Notes under the pieces: generated by a model
What the model was told of the DNA's origin: nothing
The model's database searches: none
Seen by the model: only the letters and a program-made list of their open reading frames with translations
Assembly (NCBI GenBank): GCA_965531145.1
Contig: CBESOE010000007.1
Span: 1-64,000, forward strand
Origin: JAQAZP01 sp965531145
Lineage (GTDB): Bacteria > Acidobacteriota > JAQAZP01
DNA: 64,000 nucleotides
Direction of reading: 5' to 3'
Part shown: positions 33,247 to 42,925 of the stretch, piece by piece
How the letters are laid out: the number at the start of each line of letters is the position of its first letter
Numbering within the stretch: the first letter of the stretch is position 1
Translations under genes and position numbers: made by a program

Positions 33247-35610
33247 ATGCGACCGCTGAATCTCAAGCTGTTTCGCGACCTGTGGCAGATCAAGGGCCAG
33301 GCCCTGGCCATCAGCATGGTCATCGCCGCCGGGGTGGCGATGTTCGTGGCCTACATCAGCACCTTCCAGTCGCTGGACCTGACCCAGAACACCTACTACG
33401 AGCGCTACCGCTTCGGCGACGTGTTCGCCTCGCTGAAGCGGGCCCCCCTGCGGCTCCGCGAGCGGATCGAGGAGATCCCAGGCGTGGCCCGGGTGGAGAC
33501 CCGGGTCGTGGTGGGGGTGAACCTCGATGTGGAGGGATCCGAGGAGCCGCTCACCGGCCGGCTGATCTCGATTCCCGAGCTGGACCGGGCGACGCTGAAC
33601 GACGTCTTTCTGCGCAAGGGCCGCTACATCGAGCCCGACCGGCAGGACGAGGTGCTGGTCACCGAGGGGTTCGCCCTGGCCCACGGCCTGGAGCCGGGGG
33701 ACAGCGTGGCCGCGGTGATCAACGGCCGCCGGCGCGAGCTGGAGATCGTCGGCATCGCCCTCTCACCGGAGTATGTCTACAACATTGCGCCCGGGGCGAT
33801 GATGCCCGACGACAGCCGCTTCGGCATCTTCTGGATGGAGCAGAAAGCCCTATCCGCCGCCTTTGACATGGAGGGCGGTTTCAACGACGTCGCCCTCTCC
33901 TTGATGCCCGGGGCCCAGGAGGACGAGGTGATCACCCGCCTCGACCGCCTGCTGGAACCGTACGGCGGGCTGGGAGCCATTCCCCGCGCGCTCCAGCCGT
34001 CCCACTTCTACCTCGATGCCGAGCTGGCCGGCCTCAAGGGCGCCGGGCTGATGATCCCGGTAATCTTCTTTGCCGTGGCCGCTTTCCTGCTCAACGTGGT
34101 GTTGCTGCGCATCGTGGCCGTCCAGCGGCCGCAGATCGCCGCGCTCAAGGCGCTGGGCTACACCAACGTCGAGATCGGCATGCACTACACCGGCTGGAGC
34201 CTGGTGGTCTCGCTGGTGGGCGCCGTCATCGGGGTGGCCAGCGGCGCCTGGCTCGGTTCGGCCATGACCACGCTCTACGGCGATTTTTTCCGCTTCCCGA
34301 TCCTCGACTACCGGCTGGCCCCCGCCGTGCTGGTGGGGGCGGTGGTGGTGAGCGTCATCGCCGCTGTGCTGGGCGCTTTCGGCTCGGTGAAGCGGGCGGT
34401 GAAGCTGCCCCCGGCCGAGGCCATGCGCCCCGAACCACCGTCGGGCTACGGTGTGAGCTGGGTCGAACGGCTGGGCCTCAAGCGGTTCTTCAGCCAGCCG
34501 GCTCGGATGATCATGCGCAACATCCAGCGGCGCCCCTGGCGCACCTTTGCTTCCATCACCGGCATCTCGTTCGGTGCGGCGATGATGGTGGTGGGGATGT
34601 TCTGGATCGACGCCATGGACCTGATGATGGACGTGCAGTACAACGTGGCCCAGCGCCAGGACATCACGGTCACCTTTGTGGAGCCGGCCTCTTCTCGCTC
34701 GCTGCACGAGATCGAGCGGATGCCCGGCGTGGTCTACGCCGAGACGCTCCGTTCGGTGCCGGTGCGGCTGCGCTACGGCCACCGCTCGCGCATGGCTTCC
34801 ATCACCGGCCTTGAAGCCGGGGCGCGTCTGAGCCGGGTGGTGAACACCGACTTCCGCCCGGTGACCATCCAGCCCCAGGGCCTGGTGCTCTCCTCCAAGA
34901 TGGGTGAGATCCTGGGCGTGAAAGCCGGCGACGAACTGATCGTCGAGGTGCTGGAGGGCCGGCGGCCCAAACGCACGGTGCTGGTCACCGAGCTTGTGGA
35001 CGAGTTCCTTGGCACCTCGGCCTACATGGAGAACTCGGCGCTCCATGCCATGTTGCGCGAGGGGCCAAGCCTCTCCGGAGCCTTTATCCAGGTCGATTCG
35101 ATCCACGCCGATGAGCTCTACCGGCGGCTCAAGCTGGTGCCCTTTGTCGCCGGGGTGGCACTCAAGTCGGCGGCGGTGGACAGTTTCTACGACACCATCG
35201 GCGAGAGCCTGGGCATCATGATCTTCTTCAATGTCCTCTTTGCCGGGATCATCGCCTTTGGCGTGGTCTACAACGCGGCACGGATCTCGCTTTCCGAGCG
35301 GGGCCGCGAGCTGGCCAGCCTGCGAGTGATGGGCTTCACGCGGGGGGAGATCTCCTTTATCCTGCTGGGGGAACTGGCCCTGGTGACCCTGGTCTCCCTG
35401 CCCGTGGGCATGGCGCTGGGTTACTGGCTGTCGGCGCTGGTGGTCACCGCTTACGACACCGAAGTGTACCGTTTTCCGCTGGTGGTCTCATCGAAAACAT
35501 ACGCCTACGCAGCGCTCACCGTGGGCGTGGCGGCGCTGATCTCCGGGGTGGTGGTCAAGCGTAAACTGAATAACCTCGATCTCGTTGAAGTTCTGAAGAC
35601 CAGGGAGTGA
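33247..35610 (+). CDS. ABC exporter permease with two FtsX domains
   Basis: A 787-residue permease. An N-terminal helix, a periplasmic MacB-like domain and an FtsX helix bundle (about 265-385) are repeated in a second half (helix near 435, periplasmic domain to about 640, helix bundle 655-780). The two halves would form the full membrane channel in one chain. It ends RKLNNLDLVEVLKTRE, the family end. It starts 4 bp after the ATPase stop and is followed by the adaptor gene. Confidence 0.9.
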   Translation: MRPLNLKLFRDLWQIKGQALAISMVIAAGVAMFVAYISTFQSLDLTQNTYYERYRFGDVFASLKRAPLRLRERIEEIPGVARVETRVVVGVNLDVEGSEEPLTGRLISIPELDRATLNDVFLRKGRYIEPDRQDEVLVTEGFALAHGLEPGDSVAAVINGRRRELEIVGIALSPEYVYNIAPGAMMPDDSRFGIFWMEQKALSAAFDMEGGFNDVALSLMPGAQEDEVITRLDRLLEPYGGLGAIPRALQPSHFYLDAELAGLKGAGLMIPVIFFAVAAFLLNVVLLRIVAVQRPQIAALKALGYTNVEIGMHYTGWSLVVSLVGAVIGVASGAWLGSAMTTLYGDFFRFPILDYRLAPAVLVGAVVVSVIAAVLGAFGSVKRAVKLPPAEAMRPEPPSGYGVSWVERLGLKRFFSQPARMIMRNIQRRPWRTFASITGISFGAAMMVVGMFWIDAMDLMMDVQYNVAQRQDITVTFVEPASSRSLHEIERMPGVVYAETLRSVPVRLRYGHRSRMASITGLEAGARLSRVVNTDFRPVTIQPQGLVLSSKMGEILGVKAGDELIVEVLEGRRPKRTVLVTELVDEFLGTSAYMENSALHAMLREGPSLSGAFIQVDSIHADELYRRLKLVPFVAGVALKSAAVDSFYDTIGESLGIMIFFNVLFAGIIAFGVVYNAARISLSERGRELASLRVMGFTRGEISFILLGELALVTLVSLPVGMALGYWLSALVVTAYDTEVYRFPLVVSSKTYAYAALTVGVAALISGVVVKRKLNNLDLVEVLKTRE

Positions 35611-35618
35611 TCAATCAA

Positions 35619-36812
35619 ATGAAACCGAAGCGTAAAACCGTCATCATCTGGTCCATTGTCATCCTGCTGGTCCTGCTCCTGGCCTGGGCCATGCGCCCCA
35701 AGCCGGTGGAAGCCGACTTTGCTTCCATCACGCGCGGTTCAATCCAGGTGACCATCGACGAGGAAGGGGAGACCCGGGTGCGCGACCGCTTCACCGTGTC
35801 GGCGCCCATGGCCGGCCGTGTGCTGCGTATCGAGCTGGAGCCCGGTGAGCCGGTGGTGGGCGGCGAGACCGTGGTGGCCACCTTCAGGCCCACCGATCCG
35901 GTGCTGCTGGATGCCCGCACCAGGGCCCAGAATGAGGCCCGGGTGGGGTCGGCCAAGGCCGCCCTGGGCACGGCCGAAGCCGAGGTCGAGCAGGCCCGGG
36001 CCGAACTGAATTATGCCCTTGGCGAGGAGAAGCGCTACCGCCGGCTGGCCGAGGACGGGTTCGTTTCCAGCGAGCGGCTGGAGAAGGCGGAGCTGGATGC
36101 GCGGACCAGGGAAAAGGGCCTCTCCGCCGCGGAGTTTTCAGTTCGTTCGGCCGAGCAGGAACTGGCCGTTGCCCGGGCATCGCTGGTGGAAGCCCCCAGG
36201 GCCGGCGACAAGCGGAACATCATCATCCGCGCCCCGGTGGACGGGGTGGTGCTGCAGCGCTTTCACTGGAGCGAGGGGGTGGTGCCGGTGGGCGAACCGC
36301 TGATCGAGATCGCCGACCCCGCCGACCTGGAGATCGTTTCCGACCTGCTCTCCTCCGATGCGGTGAAGGTCCGCCATGGCCAGAAGGTGCTCATCGAGCG
36401 CTGGGGCGGGGAAAAGAACCTGGAGGGTGTGATCCGCCGCGTAGAGCCATACGGCTTCACCAAGTACTCCGCCCTGGGCGTGGAAGAGCAGCGGGTCAAT
36501 GTCATCGTCGATTTCACCAATCCCCGGGAGGCATGGGCCGCCCTGGGGGATGGCTATCGGGTGGAACTGCGCATCGTGATCCAGGAGGCCGATGACGTCC
36601 TGCTTGTGCCCACCAGCAGCCTCTTCCGCGTGGACGAGGACCAGGCCGTGTTTGCCGTGCGCGACGGCAAGGCCACGCTCACCACCGTGGAGATCGGCAA
36701 GCGCAACGGCCTTCACGGCGAACTGCTCTCAGGCCTGGAGGAAGGCGCTACGGTTCTCGTGCATCCCGGTGATGCCATCGAGGACGGGGTGAAGGTGGCG
36801 GAGCGGTCGTGA
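35619..36812 (+). CDS. HlyD-type membrane-fusion (efflux adaptor) protein
   Basis: A 397-residue periplasmic adaptor. One N-terminal helix (about 7-25) anchors it. A lipoyl/barrel-sandwich half, a coiled-coil hairpin rich in Ala/Glu (about 100-190) and the second half with IIIRAPVDGVVL follow, then a beta-barrel domain and C-terminal HGELLSGLEEGATV. It links the double-FtsX permease to an outer-membrane channel. ATG 35619 has GGGAG upstream; GTG 35607, overlapping the permease stop, is the alternative. A related fragment of this C-terminus occurs at 37372-37434. Confidence 0.9.
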   Translation: MKPKRKTVIIWSIVILLVLLLAWAMRPKPVEADFASITRGSIQVTIDEEGETRVRDRFTVSAPMAGRVLRIELEPGEPVVGGETVVATFRPTDPVLLDARTRAQNEARVGSAKAALGTAEAEVEQARAELNYALGEEKRYRRLAEDGFVSSERLEKAELDARTREKGLSAAEFSVRSAEQELAVARASLVEAPRAGDKRNIIIRAPVDGVVLQRFHWSEGVVPVGEPLIEIADPADLEIVSDLLSSDAVKVRHGQKVLIERWGGEKNLEGVIRRVEPYGFTKYSALGVEEQRVNVIVDFTNPREAWAALGDGYRVELRIVIQEADDVLLVPTSSLFRVDEDQAVFAVRDGKATLTTVEIGKRNGLHGELLSGLEEGATVLVHPGDAIEDGVKVAERS

Positions 36813-36888
36813 CCCCGGACCACATCAAGGAGTATTTGAGAGGGTTCATCAACGCCGTGATTAGATCCGTGCGTAGCTTTTCCTATCC

Positions 36889-37131
36889 TTAACGATCCCT
36901 GCCGATTTTTCTACGCAGTCCATACAGACCGGCAATGCCACTGCCCAGGAGAATCATCGTCGCCGGTTCGGGGACCGGGGTCGGTGATGCATGGGTAGGC
37001 CGCTTTGAGCCGCCAGGGCCGGTCTGGTTGCCGAATCCGTCATAACTGTCTGCCATCACCACTGTTTGACCGATCAGGAGAATCCCCAGAACCAGTAACA
37101 GCACCATCATGAGTTGATGCGAATGACTCAT
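36889..37131 (-). CDS. Short PEP-CTERM sorting-signal protein
   Basis: An 80-residue exported protein. The signal peptide (about 1-27, ending VVMA) is followed by only some 25 residues of Gly/Ser/Pro-rich spacer. Then comes a complete PEP-CTERM tail: VPEPATMILLGSGIAGLYG followed by LRRK. That tail is recognised and cleaved by exosortase, which delivers proteins to the surface, usually in organisms that make exopolysaccharide. The mature protein would be about 30 residues. ATG 37131 has a GGAGG ribosome site eight bases away; a longer in-frame reading runs through the promoter and is rejected. A sigma-54 promoter lies at 37210-37225. Confidence 0.85.
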   Translation of the reverse strand: MSHSHQLMMVLLLVLGILLIGQTVVMADSYDGFGNQTGPGGSKRPTHASPTPVPEPATMILLGSGIAGLYGLRRKIGRDR

Positions 37132-37209
37132 CTCTGTCCTCCCCGTGGTCCGCTTTTGATGAGTGATTGCGGACTCGTCGAGATCGATCAATACCCGCTC
37201 AGTCAACAC

Positions 37210-37225
37210 TGCAACCCTCGTGCCA
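37210..37225 (-). promoter_or_regulatory. sigma-54 (RpoN) -24/-12 promoter of the PEP-CTERM gene
   Basis: On the minus strand TGGCACG-AGGG-TTGCA matches the sigma-54 consensus TGGCACG-N4-TTGCW exactly. The expected transcription start is near 37200, giving a leader of about 70 nt. Sigma-54 promoters need an enhancer-binding activator. In some exosortase-bearing bacteria PEP-CTERM genes are controlled by RpoN with the PrsK/PrsR pair, which fits. Confidence 0.85.
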
Positions 37226-37371
37226 ATTGATCTACCAATGTAATCTATTGCAAGAAAGTGGCTTGTTGACTTCGGGCAATTCCGTTCCACCCGGATTCGC
37301 TTCCCAGCAGGAAAAGATTTTCCATCGGGAGTTGGAAAAATAGTTCCGTCGATGAATCGTCGTTGTCCCAC

Positions 37372-37434
37372 CTGATTGTTCACGGCGAGGTGCTGTCGGG
37401 GCTCGAGGAGGGGGACACGGTGATCGTGCAGCCG
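37372..37434 (+). pseudogene. remnant of an HlyD-type adaptor C-terminus
   Basis: Twenty-one in-frame codons read LIVHGEVLSGLEEGDTVIVQP. This closely matches HGELLSGLEEGATVLVHP at the C-terminus of the adaptor encoded 600 bp upstream, on the same strand. The DNA has diverged, so it is not a fresh duplication. It has no start and runs into the antisense of the beta-helix gene at about 37435, so it marks a recombination or deletion junction. Confidence 0.6.
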
Positions 37435-38131
37435 GTGATCAGGGCATCGGAGCCGTCCGAACAGGAGATGCCGCCGGCACCATGCGGGGAACCGTATTCC
37501 GGCCTGGTGCCGCGGATGGTGCAGCCGATGATTTCCGGGGAGGAATCATTGCAGAAGATGGCACCGGCGTATGAAGTTTGAAAAAGAGCGATGTTGTCCT
37601 CGATCACGCAGTTTTCGATCAGCGCATCGGCGTTGTAATAGCAGAGAATAGCCAAACCAGGGCCCCTGGCGCTGCAGTCCGTGATGACGCAATCTTTGAT
37701 AGTGGGCGACGCCACGTAACAATTGATGCCGCCCCCACCGCCATTTGTCCACAGGTGTGCGAAATCGTCAACCAGGCCGTTTTTATGGTGAATCCCTCAA
37801 CCACCGAATCCCGGCCTTCGCCGTTGTGGAAGTAAAATCCCCGGTGCTGATCTGAAACAGTGCCGTCGCAGTCGATGATGCAGGTTTCCGCGCCGTTCCC
37901 GGAGCGGACCGTGATCGCCCTGCCCTGGAAATCGAGGTCCCGGTTGCCCGGGCCTTCGTATACACCGTCAGCCACCAGCACGGTGTCTCCATTCACCGCA
38001 GCGTCAATGCCGGCCTGGATGGTGGACTGATCGGCCGGGACACGGATCTCGGCGGCCAGGGTGGCGGGGGAGTGAAGGAGGAGAAGAGTGAGTGAATAAA
38101 ATGCGGCCCATTTCATGCGCTGCGCACACAT
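37380..38131 (-). pseudogene. Right-handed beta-helix secreted protein, frameshifted and 3'-truncated
   Basis: The gene begins at ATG 38131 (AGGGAGG ribosome site), with a signal peptide ending ATLAAE, then IRVPADQSTIQAGIDAAVNG, the typical start of pectate-lyase-like parallel beta-helix proteins. The frame breaks after EGFTIK at the T5 run 37780-37784; adding one base restores NGLVDDFAHLWTNGGG and the helix continues (INCYVASPTIKDCVI). The last coils end at DALITGCTI and then run into unrelated sequence antisense to an adaptor-gene remnant, stopping at 37380. The break may be a real mutation or a homopolymer sequencing error; the truncated end is independent of that. Confidence 0.75.
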
Positions 38132-38277
38132 TGTCAAAACCTCCCTGATTTTCGTCTATTCCTGCCAGGAAATCTATTGTCAGCCATTGTACATGAATCA
38201 ATCAGATCCGTTGAAGAGGAAATTTATGACAATTATCTGAAGAATAAATTTCTGGTTCGGTGGCGGGCAAGTGATGA

Positions 38278-38283
38278 TATAAT
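38278..38283 (+). promoter_or_regulatory. possible -10 element of the propeller/ABC operon
   Basis: A perfect TATAAT lies 99 bp upstream of the ATG at 38382, in the 250-bp gap divergent from the beta-helix pseudogene. No good -35 match is found 16-18 bp upstream, so an activator would be needed if this is used. Confidence 0.3.
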
Positions 38284-38381
38284 TCCCGTTCACGCCGTGG
38301 TTGCCCATCTGTGACCGAGCGTTGCCGGGGAATGGTCCGGGCAGCGCCTTGGCCCGATTTCTATTTCACTGGAGTTTTGTC

Positions 38382-41300
38382 ATGCGTAACAGCTTTGTCC
38401 AGCGGTTGGCCCTCGGCCTGCTGCTCATCCCCATCCTGGCCTGTCTGGTGGTCGTCTTCGTCAACGAGAGCGGAGGCGCTGAGCCGGAAATCGTGTCTGC
38501 CACCGCTCCGGCGGTTCCCATGCTCGGCAAAAACCCCTCGCCCACGGAGATCGTCCAGTGGAAGCAGGACCGCAAGGAGTTCAAGCGGGAGCGGGAAGAG
38601 TGGCTGGAAAGCCTGCACTATGCCGCGCCGGGCACCGACTGGAAGGCCATCGAGGCAAGCAACCGGCTGAACAACATCCAGCGCCGGCAGGAACTGGACG
38701 CAGCGCAGAGCCGGGGAGCAGCGCCGGTACGGGGAACCCAGTGGAACGAGGTGGGCAGCAACAACCAGGCTGGCCGCACCCGCTGGTCGGCCTGGAGCCC
38801 GGATGACGACATCCTCTACGTCGGTTCGGACAACGGCGGTGTCTGGAAGGGAAACCTCAACGGCAGCAGCTGGCAGCCGATCAGCGACGACATCGGCTAC
38901 GGCGCCAACCAGGTCTATGTCACCCCGGGCAGCCCCAAGGTGATTACCTACTGCGGCTACAACGGTGAGATCTATTTCAGCACCAATGAGGGCAACACCT
39001 GGACCGAGCCCGGCGGCTTCGAAAGCGAAGACCTCTGGGAGATCGTCCGCATCGTTCTCGATCAGGGCAGCCCGAGAACGCTCTACCTGATGGCCCGGGG
39101 CGACCACGAGACCCACGGCACCGGTTTCCACCTCTACCGCTCCACCGACGGCGGCCTGAATTACAGCTATGTTTACGACGCGGGCAACTGGCCCCGCGCC
39201 GACATCTGGATCGACCGGGTGGCCCCCGGCCCGCTCTACATGATGGTGGGCCCCACCATGTTCGTCTCCGACAACGGGGGCAGCAGTTTCACCGAACTGG
39301 GCACCGCCCCGGTGCAGGCGGCCTACGTGGAGCTGGCCGGCTCCGAGGCCGGGGCGCCCACCTTCTACGCGGCCCTGCGAACCAACAGCGGCAGCTGGCG
39401 GATGTACCGCTCCACCGACGGCGGGATGAACTGGCAGGACCGGCACGCGATCAACGATTTCTGGGAGAACGTCGGCGCCTCGATCACTGATCCAGACCTG
39501 GTTCTCTTTGCCGGGGTGGAGGTCTGGCGTTCCACCGACGGCGCCGGCAACTTCTCCATCGTCAATGGCTGGGGTGAGTATTACGGCGACCCGGAGAACA
39601 AGCTGCACGCCGACAACCCCAGCATGCAGACCCTCTGGATCGACGGCCAGGAGGTCTTCCTGATCAACACCGACGGTGGCTCCTACAAGTCATACGACGG
39701 TGTGGAGACGGTACAGAACATCTCGCTCTCGGGCCTGGGCATCAGCCAGTACTACGACATCTTCACCAGCGCCACCGACCCCTACCTGGTGGCCGCCGGC
39801 GCCCAGGACCAGGGCTACCAGGTCTCCAACCCGGACGAGACCAGGGATCCCTTCCTCAACTTCGACCAGATCATCAGCGGCGACTACGGCCACCTGACCT
39901 CCACCAACCGCAACCACAACTTCCTCTTCAGCGTCTACCCGGGGTTCATCCTGGTTCAGGTCACCGAGGAATACCGGAACACCTGGGGTCTGGACTTTCC
40001 TTCCGGCGCCACCTACAACGCCTGGATGCCCCCGCTGCTGGCCGATCCGCTGGACGAGTACAACTTCTACTTCTGTGCCGACCACCTCTGGTACTACGAC
40101 CGGATCGACCAGTCCAGAGACTACAGCATGACCGAACTGCCCTACGATTTCGCCGCCGACGGCGGCTCGTTCGTCTCCGGGCTGGCCATCTCCCCGGCAG
40201 ACAACAACCGCTGGTATACGGTGGGCAATGCCGGTAACTTCTGGTATTCCAGTGACGGTGGTGTCAACTGGACAATGTCCGAGGACACCGGCCCGGGAAA
40301 CAGCTACCTCTACGGCACCTCGATCATCGCCTCGCCCACCGACCCGCTCACCTGCTGGGCCGGGGGCAGCGGCTACGACAACCCGGCGGTCTACCGCACC
40401 ATCGACGGCGGGGTGACCTGGGAGGCCATGGGTGCGGGGCTGCCCTCCACCCTGGTCTACATGCTGGCCTTTGACAACGAACGGGACCAGCGGATCTTTG
40501 CCGCCACCGAGGCCGGGCCCTACGAGTTCGACACCTACACCCGGACCTGGTCCAGCATTCTCGGCACCGAGGCACCACTCACCACCTACTGGGCGGTTGA
40601 AGGGGTGCCCGAGCTGGGCGTGGTCCGTTTCGGCACCTACGGCCGGGGCATCTGGGACTACACGCCCGAACCGACGATCAACACCGGTGTCCTCACCGGC
40701 GCCGGGCCGGCCTATGACAACCCGCCCCGGGTGCACCTCTTCCCGCCGGAGGACGGTGCCGAGCCGGCCTACTCATTCACGGCGTACGGTGCTGACCATT
40801 ACGGCGCCAATGTGGCCGCCGGTGATGTGACCGGCGATGGTTTCGACGAAGTTATCACCGGCGCTGGGCCGGGGGACATTTTCGGTCCCCATGTCCGCGG
40901 ATTCACCGTGGCCGGGGCCCCGATCCCCGGGCTCAGTTTCCTCGCCTACGGCACCAACAAATACGGGGTGAACGTGGCGGCCGGGGATATCGACGCCGAT
41001 GGCTATGACGAGGTGATCACCGGCGCCGGTCCGGGCGCCGTCTTCGGCCCCCACGTGCGGGCCTTCGACTACGATGGGACTCCCGGTGTCACCTCGGTCT
41101 CCGGGGTGAGTTACTTTGCCTACGGGACGCTCAAATATGGCGTCAACGTGGCTGCCGGCGACCTGGACGGTGACGGCTATGACGAGATCGTCACCGGCGC
41201 CGGCCCGGGCGCGGTGTTCGGACCCCACGTGCGCGGCTGGAATGTGGACGGCGGGCCGGCAACCTCCATGTCCGGGGTCAGCTACTTCGCCTACGGGACA

Positions 41301-41687
41301 CTGAAGTACGGTGTCAACGTGGCCTGCGGCGATGTGGATGGCGACGGCATCGACGAGATTATCACTGCGCCCGGCCCCTCGGGGTACTTTGCGGCGCACA
41401 TCCGCGGCTGGAATGTGGACGGTGGGGCGGTAACCCCACTACCCGGCTTCAACCTCTTTGCCTGGCCGGCCGAGGAAGCGCTGTTCGGAGCCAACGTGGC
41501 TTCGGGTACCGACCTGGATGGCGACGGCCGCCATGAAGTGGTGGTGGGCGCCGGCCCGGACCTCAACGCCGGGTCACCGGTGCGGGTGTTCCGCTACAGC
41601 GGTTCCGAGTTGGAGCAGCTGTTCGATCTCCAGGCCTTCGCCGATGGCTGGACCGCCGGTGCCACCGTGGCAACCGGTCGGTTCTGA
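38382..41687 (+). CDS. Large extracytoplasmic beta-propeller protein with C-terminal FG-GAP/VCBS-like repeats
   Basis: A 1,101-residue protein. One N-terminal hydrophobic helix (about 8-26) exports or anchors it. Residues about 110-760 form a sortilin/sialidase-type propeller with BNR-like repeats (STDGG.NW, SSDGGVNW). Residues about 770-1095 contain five to six repeats of about 55 residues, each with a DGDGYDE-like calcium loop followed by TGAGPGAVFGPHVR. Such repeats occur in integrin-like FG-GAP surface proteins. The ATG was chosen for its GGAG site; a longer reading has none. The stop overlaps the start of the ABC binding-protein gene (TGATG), so the two are co-translated. Role probably surface binding (inference). 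Confidence 0.8.
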   Translation: MRNSFVQRLALGLLLIPILACLVVVFVNESGGAEPEIVSATAPAVPMLGKNPSPTEIVQWKQDRKEFKREREEWLESLHYAAPGTDWKAIEASNRLNNIQRRQELDAAQSRGAAPVRGTQWNEVGSNNQAGRTRWSAWSPDDDILYVGSDNGGVWKGNLNGSSWQPISDDIGYGANQVYVTPGSPKVITYCGYNGEIYFSTNEGNTWTEPGGFESEDLWEIVRIVLDQGSPRTLYLMARGDHETHGTGFHLYRSTDGGLNYSYVYDAGNWPRADIWIDRVAPGPLYMMVGPTMFVSDNGGSSFTELGTAPVQAAYVELAGSEAGAPTFYAALRTNSGSWRMYRSTDGGMNWQDRHAINDFWENVGASITDPDLVLFAGVEVWRSTDGAGNFSIVNGWGEYYGDPENKLHADNPSMQTLWIDGQEVFLINTDGGSYKSYDGVETVQNISLSGLGISQYYDIFTSATDPYLVAAGAQDQGYQVSNPDETRDPFLNFDQIISGDYGHLTSTNRNHNFLFSVYPGFILVQVTEEYRNTWGLDFPSGATYNAWMPPLLADPLDEYNFYFCADHLWYYDRIDQSRDYSMTELPYDFAADGGSFVSGLAISPADNNRWYTVGNAGNFWYSSDGGVNWTMSEDTGPGNSYLYGTSIIASPTDPLTCWAGGSGYDNPAVYRTIDGGVTWEAMGAGLPSTLVYMLAFDNERDQRIFAATEAGPYEFDTYTRTWSSILGTEAPLTTYWAVEGVPELGVVRFGTYGRGIWDYTPEPTINTGVLTGAGPAYDNPPRVHLFPPEDGAEPAYSFTAYGADHYGANVAAGDVTGDGFDEVITGAGPGDIFGPHVRGFTVAGAPIPGLSFLAYGTNKYGVNVAAGDIDADGYDEVITGAGPGAVFGPHVRAFDYDGTPGVTSVSGVSYFAYGTLKYGVNVAAGDLDGDGYDEIVTGAGPGAVFGPHVRGWNVDGGPATSMSGVSYFAYGTLKYGVNVACGDVDGDGIDEIITAPGPSGYFAAHIRGWNVDGGAVTPLPGFNLFAWPAEEALFGANVASGTDLDGDGRHEVVVGAGPDLNAGSPVRVFRYSGSELEQLFDLQAFADGWTAGATVATGRF

Positions 41688-42907
41688 TGTTCGCGCGGAA
41701 GGCGGGTGCCCCAGCCTGGCTACCGCTGTTCTTCCTGCTGGTGTTGAACACCGGCTGTTCGGAGGAAATTCCGTCCGTCCACTCCCCGGAGGCGTCCGGG
41801 GAACAGCCCTCAGCCCTTGCTCCGCCGGTCCGGGAGATGGGTGGGGACGGGGTGGAAATCCGCCATGCCTCCCAGTTCACCGTGACCAGCCACCCCTGCG
41901 GCAAGGAGGTGGCGGTGAGAGTCCCCTGGCGCCCGCCAGAGGATCCGCTGCACTACCTGCTGGTGCCCCGGGGTGGTGAAGTGCCCGAGCGGTTTGCCGG
42001 TCACCGGGTGGTGGAGGTGCCGGTGCGCCGGGTGGTGGCCCTCTCCACCACCTACCTCGCCCACATGGAAAGCCTCGGCCTGCTGGATACCCTGGTGGGT
42101 CTGGCCAATTTCAATCACGTCTGTTCACCGGCCATGCGGCAGCGTATCGCCCAGGGCACCCTGGCCGAGGTGGGGGAGAACCTGGCGGTCAACGTGGAGC
42201 TGCTCATCGATCTGGACCCGGACCTGATCCTCGGCTACGGCATCGGGGTCGCCGAGGATGACAACCACCCGGCGCTGTTCGAGGCCGGTCTGGACGTGGT
42301 GCTGACCACCGAATTCCTCGAACCCACGCCCCTGGCCCGGGCCGAGTGGATCAAGTTCATCGCCCTCTTCTTCGATCGGGAGGCCGAGGCGGAAACGCGG
42401 TTCGACTATCTTGAACAGAGTTACCTGGAACTTCAGGGCCTGGCCAGCGAAGCCGGATCCCGTCCCAGCGTTCTGCTCAACGCCGATTTCCAGGGGGTCT
42501 GGTACATGCCCGGAGGCCGGTCATACATGGCCACCCTGCTGCACCATGCCGGGGCCAGCTACATCTGGGATGACGACACCACCAGCACCACCACGGCCTA
42601 CGACGCCGAATCGGTGTTCGAACGGGGGGCCAATGCCGAGTTCTGGCTCAACCCGGGGCAGGCGCGTTCTCTTGACGAGCTGCTCTCCCTGGACCAGCGC
42701 TATTCCTTCTTCGATGCGGTGAAGCAGTGCCGGATCTACAACTGCACCGCCCGCCTGGGCCCCGGAGGCGGCAATGACATCTGGGAGACCGGGGTGGCCA
42801 ATCCCCACCTGGTGCTGGCCGATCTGGTACGGATCTTCCATCCTGACCTGTTGCCGGATCATGAATTGATCTGGTACCATCACCTCGAATGTCCCGATAC
42901 CAATTGA
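41687..42907 (+). CDS. Iron-chelate/cobalamin-type ABC transporter substrate-binding lipoprotein
   Basis: A 406-residue class III binding protein (BtuF/FhuD/FecB-like). The N-terminus has a lipobox NTGC (Cys24). After a 70-residue spacer, the two-lobed fold is seen in RVVALSTTYLAHMESLGLLD, VGENLAVNVELLIDLDPDLI and GGRSYMATLLHHAGA. Family members bring siderophore iron, heme or vitamin B12 to a FecCD-type permease. The ligand cannot be told. Start overlaps the propeller stop; the permease follows 18 bp downstream. Confidence 0.88.
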   Translation: MFARKAGAPAWLPLFFLLVLNTGCSEEIPSVHSPEASGEQPSALAPPVREMGGDGVEIRHASQFTVTSHPCGKEVAVRVPWRPPEDPLHYLLVPRGGEVPERFAGHRVVEVPVRRVVALSTTYLAHMESLGLLDTLVGLANFNHVCSPAMRQRIAQGTLAEVGENLAVNVELLIDLDPDLILGYGIGVAEDDNHPALFEAGLDVVLTTEFLEPTPLARAEWIKFIALFFDREAEAETRFDYLEQSYLELQGLASEAGSRPSVLLNADFQGVWYMPGGRSYMATLLHHAGASYIWDDDTTSTTTAYDAESVFERGANAEFWLNPGQARSLDELLSLDQRYSFFDAVKQCRIYNCTARLGPGGGNDIWETGVANPHLVLADLVRIFHPDLLPDHELIWYHHLECPDTN

Positions 42908-42925
42908 CCAGACAGAGGTGACCCA

